64,000 nt of DNA from Leptospira biflexa serovar Patoc strain 'Patoc 1 (Paris)' (GTDB lineage Bacteria > Spirochaetota > Leptospiria > Leptospirales > Leptospiraceae): the NCBI RefSeq assembly GCF_000017685.1, contig NC_010602.1, positions 2,553,501-2,617,500 on the forward strand. Direction: 5' to 3'. Below the pieces are notes generated by a model. It was not told where the DNA came from, ran no database searches, and saw nothing but the letters and a program-made list of their open reading frames with translations. This document shows, piece by piece, positions 55,938 through 64,000 of the stretch. The position numbers were made by a program, and so were the translations under genes. Within the stretch, counting starts at the first letter, position 1, and each line of letters begins with the position of its first letter.

Positions 55938-58900
55938 ATGATGTTATCAAAACTTATCAATAAATTACCATCGGGCAAGTCAGGTTTGCAATGTTTGCAA
56001 TACATCTCTAAACTTTATATATTACTTTTTTTTATGGGTTGGATAACGATAGAATCGCAAACGAATGTCGTTGAAGATTCGATTCCGCAACTTAACAATG
56101 ATAATATTATATCTCCCAAAGCCATAAAAGGAGTTTTAGATCTGAAAGAATGGGATTTTGCAAAACAGGGAAGTATCGAGCTGAGTGGGGAATGGGAATT
56201 TTTTTGGAAAGAAATACGTGACCCACAGAATATGAAAGACATCAAGATAGCTACAGCAAGTGAAACGAGGGAAGAACTCTCAGATAAAAAATATTTTAAT
56301 GTACCAAACGCTTGGAACGGATCAATCGTAAACAACGAATCCATAGGATCAGATGGATTTGCGACTTTTCGTTTGAAAGTTTTACTTCCAGAATCTTCTA
56401 AACCTTTGGGTTTTCATATTTATGATGGCCAAGGTTCCGCCTATACGATGTACATGAATGATAAGTTAGTTGCAAAAAATGGCTCTCCTTCCTCAGAACA
56501 AAATTTAGAAAAAGCAATCTATATACCCCAATACGGAGTCATAGAAAATTACGAAACAAATTCAATTCTTGTCACAATGATTGTTTCTAATCATATCCAT
56601 CAAAAAGGGGGATTCCAAACACCTGTTACCCTAGATATCGCAGAAAAAATCATTGCAAAAAAAAATATGAATACATTTCTTCAAATATTTTTGTTTGGTG
56701 TACTTCTAATTATTGCTCTGTATCATTTTTCTCTGTTTATCTATAGGAAAAAGGATAAATCCGCTCTTTGGTTTGGACTACTTTGTCTAGTGATGGTTTT
56801 GCGACTTGTATGCACGGGTGAAAGGTTGTTTATGCAAATGTTTCCAGACCTTCCTTTTTCTTTGTTACTAAGAATGGAGTATTTTGGATTTTATGCACTT
56901 GTGCCTCCGTTTTTTCTGTTTTTAAATTCACTTTTCCCTTTAGAATTCACAACGATAGTTCGAAAAACATTTATCATTTTACCAAGTGTTTTTATAGCAA
57001 TAGTTCTATTAACACCGATTAAAGTATTTACTTCAACTTTATTTGTTTTTCATTTAATTGTTATATTTGCGATGGTTTATATCACCTTCGTTTTGTTGAA
57101 AGCTGTTCGTTTAAAACGTAAAGGAGCGAAACTAATTTTACTTGGATTTTTTGCTTATTTTTTTGCGGGATTGAACGACTTAATTTTCCATAATTTTTTA
57201 ATTGGATTTGGCTTAATTCTACCTTTTGGTTTGTTCTTTTTTATTTTTGCCCAAGCGGGTGCCCTCGCTCATAGAATAGGAGATGCATTCAATACGAGCG
57301 AAGAATTATCAAGTGAACTAGAAGAGAAAGTTAACATCCGAACCAAGGATCTGGAATCCAAAAAACAAGAAATTCTAGAACTCAACCATTTTACTCATGA
57401 AATAAATTCACAGGTAGATTTAGACTCGATTCTGGAAGAACTCAGTTCTCTTCTATTTAATAAATATGGAATATTAGGATCTTGGCTTTTGTTACCAAAC
57501 GAAAGCAAGGAATTTCTTTCAGTGAGTAGGTTTAGATTTTTTGCTAGTGTGGATGATCATGTTAAAGAATATTTGAACCATAAAATCATTCCTATAAAAG
57601 AAGAAGGAGGTTTTATTTACAAAGTATATAAAAGGGGAAAAACTTTCTATTTAAATAAAATACCAAAATTTAAATATCAAATCGATAAAGAAATTGCAGA
57701 AAATGTTGGGTTTGATTCTTTTTTACTCGTTCCTTTGATGAGGAATAGCCAATGTATTGGATTGCTAAGTTTTACGAATTTTAAGGATTCCATGAACCTT
57801 GATAAGGATGATATAACCAAAATATCAAATATCTGTTCACAAATTTCTGGAGCGATTGATAATAATCATCTAATCGCATTGGTTCAAAAGGAAAAAGAAA
57901 TAGCCAACAATGCTAAATTAGAATCTGAAAAGCAAAAAAAAATCACCGAACAACTAAATCTGCTTATTAAAAGTTTAAATGAAGATTTAAATTTAAATAC
58001 GATTATGAAAAAAGTTTCCGAATATATTAGATCCAATTATAATATCGAATATCATGGGCTATCGACATTAGATCATCTAGGAGAGAATCTTATTTATGCC
58101 CATTCCCTTATGCCAGATTTTGTCTCCCATAAAGAAAGAGAAGTTATAGAAAAACTAAAAATCCCATTAAAAGAGAGTCTAGGAACTCATGCAATAGCCT
58201 TTAAATACAATAGACCGATCTTTGCACAAAGGATAAAACAATCAGCTTTATCGCCAGAGGAAGAGATTATACATAAAATTTTAAAGTTTGAGTCTATACT
58301 CGTTATCCCATTGATTCTTCAGAATAAGCCGATTGGTTATATTAATCTTTACAATGTTGGCAAAATTTTTATAAACAAAGAGCAGATAACATACTTATCA
58401 ATATTAGGTGAACAGTTGGCTGGAATTGTTTATAGTTCCAAACTTTACAAGGAAGTGGAAAAAGAAAAATCTAAATCGGATAAATTGCTCCTCAACATTC
58501 TTCCGTCTTCTGTTGCAAACGAGTTGAAAGAAACCAATCAGGTTAAGCCTCAGTATTTCGAATCTGTCTCAGTACTTTTTACAGATTTTGTGGGATTTAC
58601 AAAAATTTCAGAAAATCTATCTCCGGAAGAGTTAGTTCAGGAATTAGATGGTTGTTTCAGTCAGTTCGATGAAATTTCCAATCATTTCAATTTGGAAAAA
58701 TTAAAAACGATTGGTGATGCTTATATGTGTGCGGGAGGTCTTCCCATTTCCAATCGCTCTCATCCAATTGATGTCTGTTTGGCGGCATTAGAATTTCGAT
58801 CCTTTATGCTCCAGATGAGTGAGATAAAAAAAGCTTTGGGTCTTCCATTCTGGGAATTGCGAATTGGGATTCATTCAGGACCTGTGACAGCAGGTGTTAT

Positions 58901-59192
58901 CGGTAATAATAAATTTACTTACGATATTTGGGGAGATACAGTCAACACAGCAAGCCGTATGGAATCTTCGGGCAAACCTGGAAAAATAAATATATCTGGC
59001 GAAACCTATAACAAGATCAAAGATTTTTTTGATTGCGAATACCGGGGAAAGATCGAGGCTAAAGGTAAGGGCGAAGTGGATATGTATTTTCTTTTAAAGA
59101 TCAAAAAAGAATTTTCCCTAGACGAAGATGGATTGGTTCCAAACCAAGACTTGCTCAACCACTCAAAAGACCTAGTTGGAATCAATGGATAG
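55938..59192 (+). CDS. 7TMR-DISM, GAF and class III adenylate cyclase multidomain protein
   Basis: The 1084-residue order is signal anchor, extracytoplasmic DISM jelly roll (about 65-240), seven membrane helices (about 250-440), short coiled coil (SELEEKVNIRTKDLESKK), two GAF domains (about 470-640 and 670-835), a helical linker (LLLNILPSSVANEL) and a cyclase domain. The cyclase keeps VLFTDFVGFTKISE, KLKTIGDAYMCAGG and YDIWGDTVNTASRMES, so metal, ATP-selecting and transition-state residues are present. It is followed by two coupled signalling genes, so it is likely one signalling module. Confidence 0.94.
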   Translation: MMLSKLINKLPSGKSGLQCLQYISKLYILLFFMGWITIESQTNVVEDSIPQLNNDNIISPKAIKGVLDLKEWDFAKQGSIELSGEWEFFWKEIRDPQNMKDIKIATASETREELSDKKYFNVPNAWNGSIVNNESIGSDGFATFRLKVLLPESSKPLGFHIYDGQGSAYTMYMNDKLVAKNGSPSSEQNLEKAIYIPQYGVIENYETNSILVTMIVSNHIHQKGGFQTPVTLDIAEKIIAKKNMNTFLQIFLFGVLLIIALYHFSLFIYRKKDKSALWFGLLCLVMVLRLVCTGERLFMQMFPDLPFSLLLRMEYFGFYALVPPFFLFLNSLFPLEFTTIVRKTFIILPSVFIAIVLLTPIKVFTSTLFVFHLIVIFAMVYITFVLLKAVRLKRKGAKLILLGFFAYFFAGLNDLIFHNFLIGFGLILPFGLFFFIFAQAGALAHRIGDAFNTSEELSSELEEKVNIRTKDLESKKQEILELNHFTHEINSQVDLDSILEELSSLLFNKYGILGSWLLLPNESKEFLSVSRFRFFASVDDHVKEYLNHKIIPIKEEGGFIYKVYKRGKTFYLNKIPKFKYQIDKEIAENVGFDSFLLVPLMRNSQCIGLLSFTNFKDSMNLDKDDITKISNICSQISGAIDNNHLIALVQKEKEIANNAKLESEKQKKITEQLNLLIKSLNEDLNLNTIMKKVSEYIRSNYNIEYHGLSTLDHLGENLIYAHSLMPDFVSHKEREVIEKLKIPLKESLGTHAIAFKYNRPIFAQRIKQSALSPEEEIIHKILKFESILVIPLILQNKPIGYINLYNVGKIFINKEQITYLSILGEQLAGIVYSSKLYKEVEKEKSKSDKLLLNILPSSVANELKETNQVKPQYFESVSVLFTDFVGFTKISENLSPEELVQELDGCFSQFDEISNHFNLEKLKTIGDAYMCAGGLPISNRSHPIDVCLAALEFRSFMLQMSEIKKALGLPFWELRIGIHSGPVTAGVIGNNKFTYDIWGDTVNTASRMESSGKPGKINISGETYNKIKDFFDCEYRGKIEAKGKGEVDMYFLLKIKKEFSLDEDGLVPNQDLLNHSKDLVGING

Positions 59193-59823
59193 AAAAAAAT
59201 CCATCACTGTTGGTATTTTAGAAAATGATGAATTTTTTTTAAATGAAGTCAAAGAACGACTCAAATCTATACCGGAAATTGATTCTGTATTAACCTGGGA
59301 ATCTGCAGAAAATTTTTTTAAAGATCCGGCTATCGAATCTTTAGATATCTTATTTTTAGACATTATGCTTTCTGGAATGACTGGAATCGATGTGGTTGGA
59401 AAAATGAATGAGTCTGGATCCAAGATCAAAGTAATTATGCTTACCAATATGAGTTCTGATGAAATGATTTTTAATTCTATTAAAAATGGGGCACTTGGAT
59501 ATATTTTGAAATCTGATATCGGAAGGATTCGGGAAATTATCGAAGTTGTAAAAGGTGGTGGGGCAACCATTACACCAACGATTGCCCTTCGGGTGTTTTC
59601 AAGTTTTCGCAAGGTAAAAACAAACGAGGAAGAATCCTTGACTGATCGCGAAACTCAAATTTTGCAATTACTAGTAAAAGGAAAAAAGATATCTTCTATA
59701 GCCGAATTACTTTTGTTAAGCGAACATACTGTCCACGGGTATGTAAAATCAATCTATAAAAAACTTATGGTACACAACCGAGTAGAGCTCACACTCAAAG
59801 CACAAAAGCTTTCCCTTCTATGA
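59185..59823 (+). CDS. NarL/LuxR-type response regulator
   Basis: The ATG at 59185 overlaps the cyclase stop. The receiver has VGILENDEFF, phospho-Asp in ILFLDIMLSGMTG and Lys in YILKSDIG. The C terminus is a LuxR helix-turn-helix: LTDRETQILQLLVKGKKISSIAELLLLSEHTVHGYVKSIYKKL. It would bind DNA when phosphorylated by the next gene's product. Its own stop overlaps the kinase start (ATGA). Confidence 0.94.
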   Translation: MDRKKSITVGILENDEFFLNEVKERLKSIPEIDSVLTWESAENFFKDPAIESLDILFLDIMLSGMTGIDVVGKMNESGSKIKVIMLTNMSSDEMIFNSIKNGALGYILKSDIGRIREIIEVVKGGGATITPTIALRVFSSFRKVKTNEEESLTDRETQILQLLVKGKKISSIAELLLLSEHTVHGYVKSIYKKLMVHNRVELTLKAQKLSLL

Positions 59824-61769
59824 AAGGGAATGTATGGGCCTTTCTACTCGGAGTTTGTTTATTTCTCAGTTTTTGTAAAGAAAGCACTACATTAAAGTCG
59901 GATCAAATTCCAATTCAAAATCAAGCCTACATTGACTTATCTAAAATACCGAATTTTGAAATTCATTCTGTGGAAGGATATTGGGAATTTTATTGGATGT
60001 CACTCCTTGGACCAACATTCTCCTCACCTAAAAGCGATTTTTCAGATGAGGTGAGAATACCAACAAACTTTCGTTATCCAGAGAAAAATCCAGATTTGAT
60101 TGTGAATCAGTTTCGCCCTTGGACAAAATTCAACACTGGAAAAAATCAATTTTCTCCTTATGGATATGCTACCTACAGAACAATCATAAAAGTTCCCGAG
60201 AAGAATATGTATCTTTCCATTTTTTATCCTCACCTATTTAGTTCGTCGAGGATTTGGATCAACGGAACTGAGATGGCCCACGTAGGATTTGTATCCGAAG
60301 ATTTAGACAAAATAAAGTCTTCTCGGAAAGATACAAGGTTTAGTTTTTATTCTAATTCAGAATTTATTGAAATTGTTTTGCAAATTGCAAATGTCAGTTC
60401 CGTCCAAGGGGGACCACGCGGAAAGTTCCTCATTGGAACAAATGAAGGAATCAACAAACACTATATCAAAAATGTAATTTTTGACGCTGTCATCTTTGGA
60501 TTGATATTTGGATCCATGATTTATCACTTTTTTATCTATTTACTAAACAGAGACAATAAACCATTTATTTTCTTTTCTTTTGTATGTTTTACTTTTTTGC
60601 TTCGGTTGCCTTTTCACAACACTAAACTTTATGAATTTTTTATTTCGGAGATTGATTGGGATACACAAAGACTTTTCCTTCATTTCGTGAATGTAATATC
60701 TTTACTTTCCGTCATGTATTTTCTTAACAGTCTCTTCCCAAAACGAATCAGTCCCTATCTTTTTTTATTTTTTTGGTTAGGTGCGATTGTTTCAACATTA
60801 ATCGCATTGATAAGTCCAAAATTATTAGCTATCGCAAATATCTATTATGCGGTAATTTATTTACCCATCTTTATCATACAAGCTACGTACTTTGTGTTTT
60901 TTAAACTGCCGGAGAGAAGATCCTTTTTTCTTATGGCGATCAGCTTGCTTGGTCTTGGATCTTTTTGTCTGTTCGCAATTATCTTAAATTTGTTTGGAAT
61001 TGAAGGTGGAATTTTTCTCATTATTGGTTTTCTATTGTTTGTTCTTTTTCAAGCACTTGCACTGAGCCGATTTTTTACTATTGCCTTGGAAAATCGTTCT
61101 AAACTTAAATTAGAATTATTGCAGGAAAAACAAAAGGCTCTTTCACAACAAAGAGAAGAATTGCAGCTCCTAATGCATGATAGTTTAGGTAGTGAATTGA
61201 CAGACGTTCATGTATATTTAGAAAATCATTTGGAACTAAAAGAACAACAGTTGCCAAAAAATTTTATCAATGGTATCTACAATCGAACCAGTCAAATGAT
61301 TCGTTCCCTACGAAATCATTTACTTTTTATTGAAGATCTGAATTTGACATATACGAATCTTTTTGTGGGATTAAATATAACAATACTGAGGCGATATTCG
61401 GACGTTGGACGTGAAGTAGAGTTTAACATTCCTGAGTTTTTGCTTGGTAATATTTTTCAGGAAAAAATTAATTCGATCCAAGGGGATTTACCGATAAATT
61501 TGTTTTATCTTTTCAATGAAATCTGCACCAATGATTTAAAATATGGAATCAATGAATCGAATTGGACGATTTCATATTTGGAATCTACAATTTCAATCTC
61601 ACAAACGAATCAATCAAAAATAAATCATACCAACTTAAATATTCTACCAAAGGCAGCCAAGTTAAGGGTCAATAAGCTCAATGGTAAAATCAGTGCTTTC
61701 ATCCAAGATGGTTTTTTTCATTTGAATATTGAGTTACCCTTTCCGTTTGTTGAGAAGTTTCAAACCTAA
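59820..61769 (+). CDS. 7TMR-DISM sensor kinase, HisKA_3-like with degraded ATP site
   Basis: A lipobox-like signal (LFLSFC) leads to a DISM jelly-roll domain (about residues 40-215), seven helices, then a dimerisation region with EELQLLMHDSLGSELTDVHVYL, the NarX-type phospho-His context. An N-box-like NEICTNDLKYG follows. The D-x-G-x-G and G-x-G motifs of the ATPase domain are not recognisable; the end reads LNGKISAFIQDGFFHLNIE. It may have low activity or work as a scaffold or phosphatase for the adjacent regulator. It is translationally coupled to it. Confidence 0.88.
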   Translation: MKGNVWAFLLGVCLFLSFCKESTTLKSDQIPIQNQAYIDLSKIPNFEIHSVEGYWEFYWMSLLGPTFSSPKSDFSDEVRIPTNFRYPEKNPDLIVNQFRPWTKFNTGKNQFSPYGYATYRTIIKVPEKNMYLSIFYPHLFSSSRIWINGTEMAHVGFVSEDLDKIKSSRKDTRFSFYSNSEFIEIVLQIANVSSVQGGPRGKFLIGTNEGINKHYIKNVIFDAVIFGLIFGSMIYHFFIYLLNRDNKPFIFFSFVCFTFLLRLPFHNTKLYEFFISEIDWDTQRLFLHFVNVISLLSVMYFLNSLFPKRISPYLFLFFWLGAIVSTLIALISPKLLAIANIYYAVIYLPIFIIQATYFVFFKLPERRSFFLMAISLLGLGSFCLFAIILNLFGIEGGIFLIIGFLLFVLFQALALSRFFTIALENRSKLKLELLQEKQKALSQQREELQLLMHDSLGSELTDVHVYLENHLELKEQQLPKNFINGIYNRTSQMIRSLRNHLLFIEDLNLTYTNLFVGLNITILRRYSDVGREVEFNIPEFLLGNIFQEKINSIQGDLPINLFYLFNEICTNDLKYGINESNWTISYLESTISISQTNQSKINHTNLNILPKAAKLRVNKLNGKISAFIQDGFFHLNIELPFPFVEKFQT

Positions 61770-61926
61770 TGGCAATCCAACTACCGTAAGTTGTAATTTA
61801 TATTTGTAGGTGGTATCATTTGTTCATTTTTCCAAGGCACTTTCTGTGAACACCAGTAGAATATTTTCTTGGATATTCCTCATAAAATAAATTCGCCAAT
61901 AAGCAGACTTCATTCCCCCCAAACAT

Positions 61927-61948
61927 AAAAAAAGCAACAGAATGCTTT
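61927..61948 (-). terminator. Hairpin with T7 tail on the minus strand
   Basis: Reading minus, AAAGCA-TTCTGT-TGCTTT is followed by a run of T (61927-61933 read as A on plus). Confidence 0.55.
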
Positions 61949-62070
61949 CCTGACTCCTGCCAGCTGAACATCCTGTTCAGACTGGCGAGCTTCGCAATCC
62001 TGCTCCGCCTCCGTCAGAAAGACATTCTGACTTGGGTGCCAGATTGAATTTACGAATTGTTTCCAGACAC

Positions 62071-62101
62071 AAAAAAAGCCTTACATCTTTCGACATAAGG
62101 C
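62071..62101 (-). terminator. Rho-independent terminator downstream of the 23S fragment
   Basis: On the minus strand GCCTTA pairs with TAAGGC (62096-62101 with 62078-62083), followed directly by seven T (62071-62077). It is about 265 nt past the rRNA 3' end and may be the original rRNA terminator. Confidence 0.8.
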
Positions 62102-62365
62102 CTCTCTTTTCTTTTACTCTTCTTCAACTCTATACGACAAAGGTTCCATCCTCTTTACCCCATCCACGATTGATTCTCATCAACCCCGATGAGGGAAAGC
62201 CGGCGGAGCAAAAAGCAGCACTGCTGCGACTGCGAGCTTTGCACTCGAAGCGTGAGCCTCGGGCTGTAGCTTCGAAGTGCTTCGGCGCTGACCGCCAAAC
62301 AGAACAAAGTAAAACAAACAACGCTATAATCTATACTTGCATGTTAAGCACATGCAAATTGTAAT

Positions 62366-62664
<299 letters not shown>

Positions 62665-62691
62665 GACTTGATTTTAAAGATAATGGCGTTT

Positions 62692-62723
62692 CCCTCACCA
62701 CTTTGCATACAAAGTGGTGAGGG
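62692..62723. other. Perfect 14-bp stem hairpin
   Basis: CCCTCACCACTTTG pairs perfectly with CAAAGTGGTGAGGG around CATA. It overlaps the start of repeat copy 3 and has no T tract. Confidence 0.85.
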
Positions 62724-62772
62724 ATCGGGCTCTCCCTCGACGAGGGCGCTCGGTCGATCCCTAACGCAGGGG
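62720..62772 (+). repeat. Interspersed GGGTCGGGCT repeat, copy 3 (short)
   Basis: It begins AGGGATCGGGCTCTCC and ends TCGATCCCTAACGCAGGGG. The conserved ends match copies 1 and 2, while the centre is a different short palindrome (CCCTCGACGAGGG). Confidence 0.7.
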
Positions 62773-62827
62773 AGCAATAGCTTGTTACTGTTGAAATTTC
62801 CTTATAAATAAATTTGATTTTTTTTTC

Positions 62828-63775
62828 TTAAAAACCCATTCCGCTTTTATTTCCAATGTATCCAATATAAATTTTTCGATTTTCTGGATCTGGGAAAAAA
62901 TATAGCCTAACTTCATCCTTTCCTATACTCCATTTTAGATGATAACTAAAAACTCTGATAATGCCATCTGGACACAAAAAACTTCTTTTATCCAAAGTTT
63001 TTCTAATTCTTTCTGGTGAATCTGGAGAACATTCGATCCCTAAATTTTTAAAATCGAACCAACCATCTAACCAACTAGATACTTTTGCGTTAAGACGAAT
63101 CAACTTTTTAAGCAAATTATTGAATCTCATATCACCAACAGAAATTCTAGATAGTTGTTCTTTAGCATTTTCACAAAAAAATAATTGAGGAAAGAATTTC
63201 GAAATTTTATGAATGAAATATTCCATAGACTCAATCTCTTTTTTTAAAGCCAAGTAAATCTTCGTTTCTATGTCAAATTGCTGAATTGAATTAGGCGAAT
63301 AAATATTCTGTATAGTTTCATTTGAAGCTACTTCATCACCATTATATACTCGAATTGCAAATATGACTCTTTCCCAGTACTTTTGAAAAACGAATCCGAT
63401 AGTAATCGATTGCGATAAATAAGCACCGAAAATACCCAATGAAATATTATGTGATTTGTCTTCAAGCTCAACTTCAACCTTAGTATCAATGAATTCCGAT
63501 ACTATTTCTTCCCTTTCCTCATCGATAAATGGTTTAACAGAAACACCTAATAAGAGAGTTCGTAAATCATCACCTCTACCCTCATAAATCCAGTTTTTTA
63601 TAGAATATCCCTCGGAAATAAATATTTCATCTAATCCCGTTGGAAATCGAATCTTTGTGAACCCATATTTGGAAGAAGATTGAAACGTCTTTATAAATTG
63701 AATCATCCCTTCGTCAATTTTATCCTTTAAAATAACGCTATTCCCTAAAGATAGTTCGTTGAAATAAACATCCAT
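62828..63775 (-). CDS. Unrecognised protein paired with a DUF3696 ATPase
   Basis: The 315-residue product has no signal or membrane segment. It begins MDVYFNELSLGNSVI and ends with a compact basic-aromatic domain (DKRSFLCPDGIIRVFSYHLK, then RLYFFPDPENRKIYIGYIG). The C-terminal strand pattern is one I associate with proteins encoded next to AAA ATPases in defence-type operons, but I cannot name a family. The ATG is one base after the ATPase stop, so the two are co-expressed. It is AT-richer than the rest of the window, consistent with transfer. Confidence 0.75.
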   Translation of the reverse strand: MDVYFNELSLGNSVILKDKIDEGMIQFIKTFQSSSKYGFTKIRFPTGLDEIFISEGYSIKNWIYEGRGDDLRTLLLGVSVKPFIDEEREEIVSEFIDTKVEVELEDKSHNISLGIFGAYLSQSITIGFVFQKYWERVIFAIRVYNGDEVASNETIQNIYSPNSIQQFDIETKIYLALKKEIESMEYFIHKISKFFPQLFFCENAKEQLSRISVGDMRFNNLLKKLIRLNAKVSSWLDGWFDFKNLGIECSPDSPERIRKTLDKRSFLCPDGIIRVFSYHLKWSIGKDEVRLYFFPDPENRKIYIGYIGNKSGMGF

Positions 63776-63776
63776 A

Positions 63777-64000
63777 TCAAATCAACTTTAGTAGCTGGTT
63801 ATTCCACTCATCTAAAAAATTCTTAGGATAATTACTCAAATTTCCTTCATTATCAACTTTAATATTTGTTATTTCAGAATATTGTTCTGACTCATAATCT
63901 ATTCTATTAAAAAACAGGACATTAACATCCCTATGATTAACCTTTTTTTCTTTAACGGACACCCTGATACCGTTGATTATATGATCACTATGTGTCTCTA
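63777..64000 (-). CDS. AAA-family ATPase with DUF3696 C terminus (partial)
   Basis: Only the last 74 residues are in the window; the frame is open to 64000. They read ETHSDHIINGIR (the D-loop/H-loop context of the ATPase), then VNVLFFNRID and NEGNLSNYPKNFLDEWNNQ, the conserved end of DUF3696-type ATPases related to OLD and ABC-type defence ATPases. The GTG at 63962 is internal, not the start. With the gene just downstream it forms a two-gene operon. Confidence 0.82.
   Translation of the reverse strand, partial: ETHSDHIINGIRVSVKEKKVNHRDVNVLFFNRIDYESEQYSEITNIKVDNEGNLSNYPKNFLDEWNNQLLKLI

Larger units (their letters stand above)
61770..62365. other. Non-coding region with hairpins next to the 23S fragment
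   Basis: No gene is supported here. It contains two minus-strand terminator-like hairpins, a pair of stems around 61960-62020 (CTGCCAG/CTGGCGAG and GTCAG/CTGAC), and a GC-richer palindromic stretch near 62205-62290. Short plus-strand frames here are shadows of structured RNA-like sequence. Confidence 0.55.

Overview
The window reads as chromosomal DNA of a Leptospira, most likely from the saprophytic clade. This is inferred from the many short lipoproteins with relaxed leptospiral lipoboxes, several 7TMR-DISM sensors, katG plus PEP carboxylase, low GC and frequent TTG/GTG starts. No species call can be made from sequence alone. Most of the window is ordinary single-gene or two-gene housekeeping and accessory metabolism, with a few compact modules that stand out.

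Layout. 1-2 kb: the start of an ebo-type cluster (eboA plus a TatD-like hydrolase cut by the window edge). 2-7.6 kb: an alginate-export-type porin, a TetR/quinone-oxidoreductase pair with an operator, hemolysin III and an EF-hand protein. 7.6-12.2 kb: an acyl-CoA dehydrogenase and 2,4-dienoyl-CoA reductase operon, with a divergent TetR gene and twin palindromes between them. 12.2-17.5 kb: a TetR gene, a neutral ceramidase and a divergent endoglycoceramidase, which together would dismantle glycosphingolipids. 17.7-25.3 kb: NmrA/AraC pair, flavin monooxygenase, esterase, a CWC protein and eutBC. 25.4-32.3 kb: a photolyase-family protein lacking most of its Fe-S ligands, an exported KatG with a HiPIP partner under PerR/Fur-like boxes, and a broken ppc gene. 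32.3-39.3 kb: small exported proteins, RecQ, a DISM-AraC regulator and a membrane adenylate cyclase.

39.4-49.1 kb is the most coherent module. It holds two duplicated lipoproteins, a four-gene operon (lipoprotein, one-haem lipoprotein, YceI, DUF5777-like barrel), a beta-propeller lipoprotein, and a DISM histidine kinase with an AraC-type response regulator. Four copies of one directional 25-bp box lie 57-77 bp upstream of four of these genes, which suggests a self-contained local regulon.

49-55 kb carries an exported lipase-like protein, an NTE/patatin phospholipase gene interrupted by one amber codon, and a seven-repeat FG-GAP lipoprotein with an AgmX/TonB-like partner. 55.9-61.8 kb is a translationally coupled operon of DISM-GAF-adenylate cyclase, NarL-type response regulator and DISM kinase-like protein. 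The right end (61.8-64 kb) is a junction: a truncated 3' piece of 23S rRNA with an insert, repeats and hairpins, then a two-gene operon of a DUF3696-type AAA ATPase (cut by the window end) and an unrecognised partner. That operon is a reasonable candidate for a defence-type system. Two otherwise intact genes (ppc and the NTE phospholipase) carry in-frame stops or frameshifts, so either decay is recent or the assembly has errors.
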